Part shown: positions 16,294 through 24,011 of the stretch, piece after piece | Layout of the letters: each line of letters begins with the position of its first letter | Numbering within the stretch: the stretch's first letter is position 1 | Source of the DNA: an uncultured Clostridium sp. | GTDB taxonomy: Bacteria > Bacillota > Clostridia > TANB77 > CAG-508 | Direction: 5' to 3' | NCBI GenBank assembly: GCA_900552555.1 | Contig: URZW01000013.1 | Location: 1 to 37,387, forward strand | Length of the DNA stretch: 37,387 nt | Position numbers and translations under genes: made by a program | The notes under the pieces: generated by a model | Database searches by the model: none | Seen by the model: only the letters and a program-made list of their open reading frames with translations | Told to the model about the DNA's origin: nothing

Positions 16294-16821
16294 ATGAAAA
16301 TAAAAATTATAGGAAAAGAACTAAAGATAACAGAAGCAATAAACGATTATGTTGAAAAAAAATTAGACAGAATCGACAAATATTTTGAAGATGCCGAAGC
16401 AGACGTTACTTTAAAAACAGAAAAAAATGAACAAACAGCAGAAATCTGCATAATAGCAAATGGAGAAAAATACAGAGCTGTAACAGAAGACAAAGATATG
16501 TATGCATCTATAGATAAAGACATAGACATACTAGAAGGACAAATAAGAAAAGCGAAGACAAAAAAAGAAAAAATGATGAAAGATGCAAGCATCAAAAATA
16601 TGGAAGTTGCAATAGATCATGTAGCTGAAATATCAAATGAAATAATCAAAACATCATACTATGAAATTAAACCAATAACACCAGAAGATGCTGTTCTAGA
16701 ATTACAAGCACATCCAACACATAATTTTTTAGCTTTTATAAATGTAGAAACAGGAAAAGTAAATGTTATACATAAATTAAAAGATGGAAAAAATTATGGA
16801 TTAGTAGAACCAGAAGCATAA
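16294..16821 (+). CDS. hpf: Long-form ribosome hibernation promoting factor
   Basis: 175 residues. The N-terminal S30AE domain (about 1-100, beginning MKIKIIGKELKITEAI) binds the decoding channel of the small subunit. The C-terminal domain (about 122-175, YYEIKPITPEDAVLELQ and KDGKNYGLVEPE) is the dimerisation tail that pairs two ribosomes into 100S particles. This two-domain length is typical of Firmicutes. GAAGGGAG precedes the ATG, and the gene has its own promoter. Confidence 0.96.
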   Translation: MKIKIIGKELKITEAINDYVEKKLDRIDKYFEDAEADVTLKTEKNEQTAEICIIANGEKYRAVTEDKDMYASIDKDIDILEGQIRKAKTKKEKMMKDASIKNMEVAIDHVAEISNEIIKTSYYEIKPITPEDAVLELQAHPTHNFLAFINVETGKVNVIHKLKDGKNYGLVEPEA

Positions 16822-16870
16822 TCAATTTTAAAAATACATAATTTGCAATATAATTAAAAGGTGATTGATT

Positions 16871-17083
16871 ATGGAAATAAAATCAAAAATGAAAGAACAA
16901 AAAGGTTCAATAACTGCTTTTGTTTTGATAAGTATGCTATTTTTTACAATAATTGTTATGGCTTTATATATTAATACAAGTAATAAAGTTCAAGCACAAC
17001 AAAAAGAAATTGAAAAAATACAAAGAACTTATAAAAAAGAAGATATGAATCAAATTTATGAAGAACACAAAAATGAATTATAG
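16871..17083 (+). CDS. Small single-anchor protein resembling a TadE/pilin-like N-terminus
   Basis: 70 residues: a basic start, KGSITAFVLISMLF leading into one hydrophobic helix (about 15-38), then a charged helix rich in Q, K and E. The pattern of K-G-S-I-T followed by a helix is that of TadE/TadG-like and pilin-like proteins in Clostridia, which fits the pilus locus 2 kb downstream, but the protein is too short for a firm call. AAAGGTG lies seven bases before the ATG at 16871; a TTG two codons earlier is less likely. A good terminator follows. Confidence 0.55.
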   Translation: MEIKSKMKEQKGSITAFVLISMLFFTIIVMALYINTSNKVQAQQKEIEKIQRTYKKEDMNQIYEEHKNEL

Positions 17084-17106
17084 AATAAAAAACTGACGTT
17101 ATATAT

Positions 17107-17140
17107 AAAAAAGGCAGGAAATCATATCCTGCCTTTTTCT
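17107..17140 (+). terminator. Strong rho-independent terminator
   Basis: AAAAGGCAGGA pairs exactly with TCCTGCCTTTT around a seven-base loop, followed by Ts. It ends the transcript of the preceding small gene; the gene beyond is on the other strand. Confidence 0.9.
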
Positions 17141-17250
17141 ATTTTATAAGTAATTTTATAAAAAATAAAGCAAAATATAACTTTCTACCTCAATCATAAA
17201 GAAAAAAAATCTGTCAGTCTATCAAAAAATGATACTAATTAAAAATAAAA

Positions 17251-17448
17251 TTATTTCATGTTATTTTCAACTTGTTGAATCATTTTTTTAACCATGTTAC
17301 CACCTATTCTACCAGCATCTCTAGCAGATATATCACCGTTGTATCCGTCTTTTAAATTAACACCAACTTCACTAGCAACTTCATATTTGAATTTATCTAA
17401 AGCTGTCATAGCCTCTGGAACTAATTTTTTGTTTGAATTGTTTGCCAT
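17251..17448 (-). CDS. Alpha/beta-type small acid-soluble spore protein
   Basis: 65 residues from the ATG at 17448, chosen because GGAGGTG lies a few bases upstream on the minus strand. Both SASP signatures are visible: KFKYEVASEVGV around the germination-protease site, and GDISARDAGRIGGNMVKKMI in the second DNA-binding helix. Such proteins coat spore DNA and protect it from UV and heat, then feed amino acids to germination. Expression is normally by sigma-G in the forespore; I could not find a convincing sigma-G box. Confidence 0.96.
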   Translation of the reverse strand: MANNSNKKLVPEAMTALDKFKYEVASEVGVNLKDGYNGDISARDAGRIGGNMVKKMIQQVENNMK

Positions 17449-17610
17449 TTTGAATTCACCTCCTGCAAATCTACATTTTCTAGAAAAAAACATTTGCTTT
17501 TTCTAATACTATCATTTGCAAATTTGAAAAAAATAAACAGGAAATTTTTACAAGAAATTGAAAAATAAATTTTTTTGTGATATAACACATTTGTTACAGG
17601 TCACTGGTAT

Positions 17611-18047
17611 TTCATAATTATTGGTGCTCATTTTGTATCCTTAATGGGTTTATTATTTTTATTGTATCCGTTTGATTGGAATGAAAAATAGAAAATATTA
17701 AATAAAAAAATGAGGAATGCTCATGGAGAAAATGTATATATGTATATGATTTTATATTTTTCTCGGTTCAATACACAATATAAGAATTTCTAAAATAAAT
17801 TTATGGCACCCTTCCACTTAGCCCTCACTTTGTTCGGCGTGAACTCTTTCCATAAATTTATTTAAGAAATTCTAATGTTGTTCCAATCACATTCGAAAAT
17901 TATAAAATCATATACATATATACATTTTTTGCCTGAGTGAGAGAGGCTCAATTTTTTATGTTAGATTTTCTTTTTGAATGCAATGAACAGGATACAATAT
18001 AAATAATAAACCCTTAAGGATACAACTCGAGCACCAATAATTATGAA
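17611..18047. repeat. Long imperfect inverted repeat (about 197-base arms, 43-base centre)
   Basis: The arms 17611-17806 and 17850-18047 are reverse complements over nearly their whole length. The outermost 19 bases match perfectly, as do inner blocks containing TTGTATCCTTAA, GGGTTTATTATTT and a stretch of more than 20 bases around GTATATATGTATATGATTTT. At matching places the two arms diverge but each keeps its own small hairpin (ATGAG/CTCAT at 17710-17724; TGAG/CTCA at 17938-17950), giving a cruciform-like fold. Similarity may extend weakly to 17590 and 18070. There is no open frame, transposase or clear target duplication. It fills the gap between the divergent SASP and Cof-type genes. It could be a foldback mobile element or a large structured RNA. 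Confidence 0.85.
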
Positions 18048-18142
18048 AAGTATGTGAATTGAAACACAAATTTTATAAAGGTTTATAGGCAAATCCTTTG
18101 CAAAAAAGAAACAAAAAACCTAAATACAATAAAAAGGAGAAA

Positions 18143-19043
18143 ATGATTAGAAATCATTACAAGAGAAAAATGTACAAATTAATAGCAGTAGATTTAGACG
18201 GAACACTACTAAATAAATATGGAATGGTAACAGAAAAAACAAAACAAACAATAAGAAAAGTAATAGAACAAGGAACAGATGTAGTCATAGCATCTGGAAG
18301 ACCAATAGACTCTATAAAAACAATAGCACAAGAAATAGGCTCAAAAAATTATTTTATAGCAGGAAACGGATCTTTAATTTATGATATCAGAAAAGACGAA
18401 ATACTATACGAAAAATTTTTAAATAAACAAAAAGTATTAGAAATAGCAAAAATATGTGAAGAAAATAGCATATCATACAACATTTACACAGAAGAAACGA
18501 TAATAGCAAAACAACTAAAACACAATGTTTTATATTATTACAAAGAAAATTTAAAAAAAGAAGAAAATAAAAAGACAAGTATCACGATAGTTGAAAATAT
18601 AATTAAATATATAAAAAATTCCGAAAATAATAAATTTTTAAAAATAACAATATGTGATGAAACAAAATCAATTTTTAATTCAGTCATAAGAAAATTAAAA
18701 ACAATATCAGATATAGACATTTTGGATGTAAGCCATATGTCAAGAAAAGTTATAAAACAGGGAACAGAAGATATAAATATAGAATATTTTTACACAGAAA
18801 TATCTTTAAAAAATGTAGATAAATGGACAGCAATAGAATATTTAATAAACAAAATAAATATAAAAAAAGAGGAAGTTATTGCAATACGGAGACAATATGA
18901 ATGATAAACAAATGATAGAAAATGCAGGACTTGGAATTGCTATGGGAGAAAGTACACCTAAAATAAAAGAAATAGCTGATTTTGTTACAGAAGATAATGA
19001 AAACGACGGAGTAGAAAAAGCAATAGAAAAATTCTGCAAATAA
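18143..19043 (+). CDS. Cof-type HAD phosphatase, needing a +1 frame change
   Basis: Cof/YbjI-like HAD hydrolases dephosphorylate small sugar phosphates and cofactors. Motif I is VDLDGTLL near the N-terminus, motif II is VIASGRP, and the cap domain follows. At 18887-18889 the frame meets CGG and would stop 12 bases later. Dropping the C gives G-D-N-M-N-D, the family's motif IV with its magnesium-binding aspartates, then ENAGLGIAMGES and a normal C-terminus to 19043. The joined protein has 299 residues. The ATG at 18143 is taken as start because AAAAGGAG is just upstream, although the spacing is short; an ATG at 18170 is an alternative. Confidence 0.82.
18887..18890 (+). other. CGG frameshift site in the Cof-type phosphatase
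   Basis: Upstream frame GCA ATA CGG AGA; downstream frame GGA GAC AAT ATG AAT GAT. The glycine produced by skipping the C is the invariant first residue of HAD motif IV, so the correct product can be named with confidence. Confidence 0.8.
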
Positions 19044-19098
19044 AATATTACAAAAATATTACATCTATATTATTTTTTTGTTACAAGAAAACATTTTG

Positions 19099-19127
19099 TT
19101 GATTTGAATACTAATTTGATGTAAAAT
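19099..19127 (+). promoter_or_regulatory. Sigma-A-like promoter of the pilus locus
   Basis: TTGATT (19099-19104), a 17-base spacer and TAAAAT (19122-19127), 46 bases before the CpaB-like gene. Confidence 0.65.
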
Positions 19128-19172
19128 AGAATAAAAGGTTATAAAAAATAAAAAAATAAGGAGGAATTTGTA

Positions 19173-20264
19173 ATGGCAACAAATCCAATGCAAAGAAAAG
19201 CAAGAAATTCATTTTTATTAGGAATAATAGTAACACTAATAATAACAGGAGTAGTAATAGCATTATTAATGCTACAATTAAAAAATTATAAAGATAAAGA
19301 GGCCCAAGAACAAGCAAATAGTGTAAAAGTATGGGTATTATCAAAAGACGTAATATCAGGTCAAGTTATAACAACAGATATGTTAACACAACAAGTTACA
19401 AACAAAAACTTAGTGCCAGCAAATGCAATAGGAGATATGACAATATTAGATAATTATGCTTTAACAGATAAAGAAGGAAATGAAATTACAACAGAATATA
19501 AGAACAATGTTGCAACACTATATATAACAAAAAATGGTACAAAAAGCGAAATAAAAGCAGAAGATGAAACAGGAAGCTATTATATAGAGAAAAACGGAGA
19601 TAAAGAATATGTTGAATTAGCAGAAACACCTATAATAGCAAAAGTGAATTTAAACAAAAATTCTGTTATAACAATAGATATGATTTCAAAATCAGATGAA
19701 AAAACAACAAATGATTTAAGAAAAGTTGAATATAACATGTTAGTATTACCTTCTCAATTACAAACAGGTGAATATGTAGATGTTAGACTAGCACTTCCAA
19801 CAGGACAAGATTACATAGTTGTTTCTAAAAAACAAGTTGAAATACCACAAATAAATGGTGTAGATTCAGATGATACAATTTGGTTAAAATTAACAGAAAA
19901 TGAAATTATAACAATGAACAGTGCAATTGTAGATGCATATAGAGCTATGGGCTCAACATTAAAAGTTGTAACATATACAGAAGCAGGAATTCAAGATGCA
20001 GCAACACCAACATATGTACCAACAGGAGATGTAATGGAATTGATAAATGCTAACCCTAATATAGTACAAACAGCTAAAAATGAATTAATTCAAAGATATA
20101 ATACAAATCAAGGCAGAGTTAGAGGTAATATTAATTCTACAATAAACAACAGTGGAGAAGACGGAGAAGAAAACTTAAAAACAAAAGTACAAGAAAGTAT
20201 AACAAATACTAAAGACAATAGAAAAAAATATCTAGAATCTTTAGGTGGAGACTATTCAAATTAA
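19173..20264 (+). CDS. CpaB/RcpC-like pilus assembly protein
   Basis: 363 residues with one N-terminal anchor (about 14-36) and an extracytoplasmic SAF-type domain. SVKVWVLSKDVISGQVITTDMLTQQ is the usual opening of CpaB, and ETPIIAKVNLNKNSVITIDMI repeats the same theme. LQTGEYVDVRLALPTGQDYIVVSKKQVE matches the later part. An insert at about residues 95-150 splits the SAF domain. In Tad systems CpaB contacts the cell envelope around the pilus. GGAGG precedes the ATG. It opens the locus and is followed by a hairpin, so it may be expressed partly separately. Confidence 0.82.
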   Translation: MATNPMQRKARNSFLLGIIVTLIITGVVIALLMLQLKNYKDKEAQEQANSVKVWVLSKDVISGQVITTDMLTQQVTNKNLVPANAIGDMTILDNYALTDKEGNEITTEYKNNVATLYITKNGTKSEIKAEDETGSYYIEKNGDKEYVELAETPIIAKVNLNKNSVITIDMISKSDEKTTNDLRKVEYNMLVLPSQLQTGEYVDVRLALPTGQDYIVVSKKQVEIPQINGVDSDDTIWLKLTENEIITMNSAIVDAYRAMGSTLKVVTYTEAGIQDAATPTYVPTGDVMELINANPNIVQTAKNELIQRYNTNQGRVRGNINSTINNSGEDGEENLKTKVQESITNTKDNRKKYLESLGGDYSN

Positions 20265-20266
20265 AT

Positions 20267-20302
20267 TATACATCAAGAAATTTTATGATTTCTTGATGTA
20301 TA
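20267..20302 (+). terminator. 15-base-pair stem-loop after the CpaB-like gene
   Basis: 20267-20281 pairs exactly with 20288-20302 over a six-base loop. There is only a weak T-rich stretch afterwards, so it may reduce rather than stop transcription into the next genes. Confidence 0.6.
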
Positions 20303-20409
20303 TAATATGAAAAATTATGAATTTAAAATAATGCTAATTTGTTAAAGTAATATTGCATAAAAACGTGATATTAGAATAATTTACTATAAAATAAAAAAGG
20401 AGAAAATGT

Positions 20410-21102
20410 ATGAAAATTATAGGATTTATAGGAGCATATGACAAAACCGATTTGTTATTAAATATAGCTAAAATTTTGACAACAATGAATAATAAAGTAT
20501 TAGTTATAGATTCAACAATAATTCAAAGAGCAAGATATGTTGTACCATCAATAGATCCTACAATATCATACATAACATCTTTTGAAGATATAGATGTTGC
20601 AGTAGGATTTAAAGATATTATAAGTATACAAAGATATATGGGAATAACAACAGATTTACCATATGATATAATACTTGTTGATTGTGATACAGCAGAAAAG
20701 ATAAAAGGATTTGAATTGGAACGAGCAAATAGAAATTATTTTGTAACAGCATTTGATATGTACTCATTAAAAAGAGGATTTGAAATATTAAGTAATGTGA
20801 CAATACCTTTAAATTTAACTAAAGTAATATTTACACAAGAAATATTAAAAGAAGATGATGAATACTTAGATTATATTGCATTAGGATATAGAGTAATGTG
20901 GGATGAAGAAAGAGTATATTTTCCACTAGAAATAACAGATTATGAAGCAATTTTGGAAAATCAGAGAGTACAAAAAATAAAATTCAGAAAAATAAGTACA
21001 CAATATAAAGATAGCTTAAGTTTTATAACACAACAAATATTAGAACAAGATGGTGATTCTGAAGTAAGAAAAGCTATTAGATTAATAGAAAAAGGAGCTT
21101 AA
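20410..21102 (+). CDS. CpaE/MinD-like protein with a degenerate P-loop (first copy)
   Basis: 230 residues with the ParA/MinD plan: MKIIGFIGAYDKTDLLLNIA at the N-terminus stands where a deviant Walker A (KGGxGKT) belongs but lacks the GKT sequence. VLVIDST follows the first switch strand and DIILVDCDTAE matches Walker B. ATP binding is therefore doubtful. In Tad loci CpaE positions the assembly machine. The stop is two bases before the next ATG, which encodes a second member of the same family. AAAGGAG precedes the start at good spacing. Confidence 0.72.
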   Translation: MKIIGFIGAYDKTDLLLNIAKILTTMNNKVLVIDSTIIQRARYVVPSIDPTISYITSFEDIDVAVGFKDIISIQRYMGITTDLPYDIILVDCDTAEKIKGFELERANRNYFVTAFDMYSLKRGFEILSNVTIPLNLTKVIFTQEILKEDDEYLDYIALGYRVMWDEERVYFPLEITDYEAILENQRVQKIKFRKISTQYKDSLSFITQQILEQDGDSEVRKAIRLIEKGA

Positions 21103-21103
21103 T

Positions 21104-21964
21104 ATGTCAGTAATAACATTTGTTAATAATGTAGATGAAGAATCAGGAAAAACAATGTCATTAGTTGCAATTGCAACTAATATGGCAATAATGAATAACC
21201 AAAGAATACTAATAATATCTACTACAAATAGAGAAGACAGAATTAAATCATGCTATTTTGCAGACCAAAATACAAAAAGATTAAGATTTGGATTACTTGG
21301 AAATAGACCACAATCAATAGAAACAGAAAGTGGTATTGAGGGATTAGCTAAAATAGCAAGAAGCAATAAATTAACACCACAAATGATAACTAATTATACA
21401 AAAGTTATTTTTAAAGATAGATTAGAGGTTATTTTAGGTGTTGATAAAAATAAAAAACAAGACATAATTGACGATGATAAAGAAATAGCAGAGGAATATA
21501 TAACATTAGTAAATGTAGCAAAAATGTATTATGACAAAGTTTTTGTAGATTTGGACTTTAATTTAAGCCCAGAAGTAAGAGAAAAAATAGTAGATAGTTC
21601 TGATTTAGTAATTGTAAATTCAAGTCAAAACTATAACAGCATAAAAAAACTAAAAGAAAAGAAAGACAATAGCAAATTACTTCAATCTCCAAAAACAATG
21701 ATATTAATAGGAAAATATGATAAATTTTCAAAATATAACATAAAAAATATTTCTAGATTTTTGGACGAAAAGAAACAAGTATTAGGAATTCCATATAATA
21801 CACTTTTCATGGAAGCCACAAATGAAGCAGGAGTACCAGATTTCTTTTTAAAATTAAAAAGAATATCAAATTCAGATGATAGAAATGCTCTTTTCATACA
21901 AGAAGTTGATAGAGCAACACAAGGTATTTTATATAGGCTTCAAGAGTTACAAACAATGAGGTAG
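21104..21964 (+). CDS. CpaE/MinD-like protein (second copy)
   Basis: 286 residues. MSVITFVNNVDEESGKTMSLVAIATNMA replaces the MinD P-loop with ESGKT, retaining lysine and threonine but not the glycine-rich loop. RILIISTTNRED and KVFVDLDFNLSP take the places of the switch and Walker B regions. It is translationally coupled to the first copy (start two bases after its stop), and the two may form a heterodimer in which neither or only one binds nucleotide. This is inferred from tandem arrangement and shared fold. Confidence 0.7.
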   Translation: MSVITFVNNVDEESGKTMSLVAIATNMAIMNNQRILIISTTNREDRIKSCYFADQNTKRLRFGLLGNRPQSIETESGIEGLAKIARSNKLTPQMITNYTKVIFKDRLEVILGVDKNKKQDIIDDDKEIAEEYITLVNVAKMYYDKVFVDLDFNLSPEVREKIVDSSDLVIVNSSQNYNSIKKLKEKKDNSKLLQSPKTMILIGKYDKFSKYNIKNISRFLDEKKQVLGIPYNTLFMEATNEAGVPDFFLKLKRISNSDDRNALFIQEVDRATQGILYRLQELQTMR

Positions 21965-21986
21965 AAAGAAAGGGAGAGAAAATCAA

Positions 21987-23972
21987 ATGACGATAGCAAA
22001 TATATTATTAACTATAGTTGTTTTAGTAGCAGCAGGAACAGCAATATTTTATTACATAAAAAAGAAAAAAGAAGCTCCAACAGAAAACACAATAAATATA
22101 GATGACAAAACATATACATTAGAAAAAATGCAAGAATTCGTAAAAAGAAGACTTGACGAAATAACAAAAGTAAACTTGTATGATATAGGTCTTTCAGAAG
22201 AGGAATTAAAAAGAAGAAAAAACAAAAAATACGAATTAAAGAAAGCATTAAAAGGGTGTACATATGGAGACGTTAATGATAAAAAATATGTAAAAGAATT
22301 AATATTTGACTTGCTTTCAAAAGAATATGGTGTAAATGAAGCAAACATTTCAAAAGCAATATCATTTGATGTTCCTTCACTATTAACAGCACAAGATAAA
22401 TTCGACATCTTATTATACATGTATAAAAAAGACTTTGGATATGAAGGTCTAACAGAACTAATCAAAAAATATGATTTAGCAGAATTGAAATATGTAGAAG
22501 GAGAAACAAAACCATCCTATGTAATAACTTCACAAGAAATAGAAGATATATTTGAAAAAGAAAATTTACAATTAAATTTTACAGACAAATTATCAGTAGT
22601 AGTACAAAGAATATATCAACATTATAAAGGATATAGTAGTATTGATGAAGTAAGAGATATGAACATAGATGGTGTATCAGGTGGTGTATCTGGACTTCCA
22701 GAAAGTTTCTTAAGCCAAGTTGCACAAACATCTGATGCGGATTACTTAGCACAAGTTTCAGAACACAAAGTTCCAAGAGCATGTGATAGTATCTGGATAT
22801 TCTTCCAAGGTAAATCAATACGTTTAGCATTTTTAAGCTTTGGAACAGAAGCAGAATTAAAAAGAGTATGTCAAAATATTTATAAATACAATAACCCAGG
22901 ACAATTATCAGACACAAATGGTTACAAAATCAATGAAATGAAAGATGGTTCTCGTGTCGTTGTTGTAAGACCAAGTTTCTCTGAGACATGGGCATTCTTT
23001 GTAAGAAAATTCGACGTTAAACGTTCAACATTGGAACAATGGTTCAAAGGAGAACCAGGATGTGATGATTCAATAGAATTATTAAAATACCTAGTAAAAG
23101 GAGCCAGAATTATATCAATAACTGGTGAGCAAGGTTGTGGTAAAACAACAATGCTTATGGGTATGATAGAAAATATATATGAAACAATGAACATAAGGGT
23201 TCAAGAAACAGCATTCGAGTTGCACTTAAGAAAAATATACCCAACAAGAAACATTTTAACCTTCCGTGAAACAGACACAATATCTGGACAAGAAGGTTTG
23301 GACGTTCAAAAGAAAACTGACGGTTCTGTTAACATCATAGGTGAGGTTGCAACAGACCCCGTAGCATCCTGGATGATACAAGCAGCCCAAGTTGCATCTA
23401 AGTTTACATTATTTACACACCATGCTAAAACATTTCCAAACTTAGTAACAGCATTAAGAAACTCAATGTTAAGAACAGGAGTATTTAAAAACGAAAAAAC
23501 AGCAGAAGAGCAAGTTGTACAAGTTTTAAACTTTGATATACATTTAAAGAAAGACTTTAAAGGAAAGAGATATGTAGAAAGAATTACAGAATGTATACCA
23601 ATAGAAGACAAAAATGAATACACATTTGACCATAGAAAAGAAAACACATTAGAAGGAAAATTTGATAAATTTTTCGATAACGCAACACATTATTTTGAAA
23701 AAGTTACAGATAGACAATTATACACATATAGAAACATCCTTGAGTATGTTGATGGAGAATATGTAATAACAAATCCAATAACAGATGAAAACTTAAGAGG
23801 AATGAGAGAAAATATGGATAGTTCAGATTTAGACCAATTTGATAGTTTTGTTGAAAAACATTGGAAAAAATCTATAAATCCAGAAAAAGTTGTAAGTACA
23901 GTAACAGCAGGAAGAAACATAGAAGAACAACCAAAAAGAAGAGGAAGAAAACCAAAAATTGAAGAAAATTAA
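21987..23972 (+). CDS. CpaF/TadA-type secretion ATPase with an N-terminal membrane anchor
   Basis: 661 residues. The C-terminal half is a type II/IV secretion ATPase: Walker A GEQGCGKTT (about 380-388), an Asp box region TFRETDTISGQEG, Walker B-like IIGEVATDPVAS (about 450-460) and the His box FTHHAKT (about 475-481). Unusually, residues 3-23 are a hydrophobic helix followed by KKKK, so the ATPase appears tethered to the membrane; typical CpaF proteins are soluble. The C-terminus ends in a basic RRGRKPK motif. It powers assembly by driving the TadB/TadC-like platform encoded next. Confidence 0.88.
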   Translation: MTIANILLTIVVLVAAGTAIFYYIKKKKEAPTENTINIDDKTYTLEKMQEFVKRRLDEITKVNLYDIGLSEEELKRRKNKKYELKKALKGCTYGDVNDKKYVKELIFDLLSKEYGVNEANISKAISFDVPSLLTAQDKFDILLYMYKKDFGYEGLTELIKKYDLAELKYVEGETKPSYVITSQEIEDIFEKENLQLNFTDKLSVVVQRIYQHYKGYSSIDEVRDMNIDGVSGGVSGLPESFLSQVAQTSDADYLAQVSEHKVPRACDSIWIFFQGKSIRLAFLSFGTEAELKRVCQNIYKYNNPGQLSDTNGYKINEMKDGSRVVVVRPSFSETWAFFVRKFDVKRSTLEQWFKGEPGCDDSIELLKYLVKGARIISITGEQGCGKTTMLMGMIENIYETMNIRVQETAFELHLRKIYPTRNILTFRETDTISGQEGLDVQKKTDGSVNIIGEVATDPVASWMIQAAQVASKFTLFTHHAKTFPNLVTALRNSMLRTGVFKNEKTAEEQVVQVLNFDIHLKKDFKGKRYVERITECIPIEDKNEYTFDHRKENTLEGKFDKFFDNATHYFEKVTDRQLYTYRNILEYVDGEYVITNPITDENLRGMRENMDSSDLDQFDSFVEKHWKKSINPEKVVSTVTAGRNIEEQPKRRGRKPKIEEN

Positions 23973-24011
23973 ATATAGTAATTATAGCAATAATCAGGAG
24001 GTGAAATACAA

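Noticed and set aside
17611..18047. Insertion sequence
   Set aside because: No transposase frame and no clear target duplication were found; described as an inverted repeat instead.
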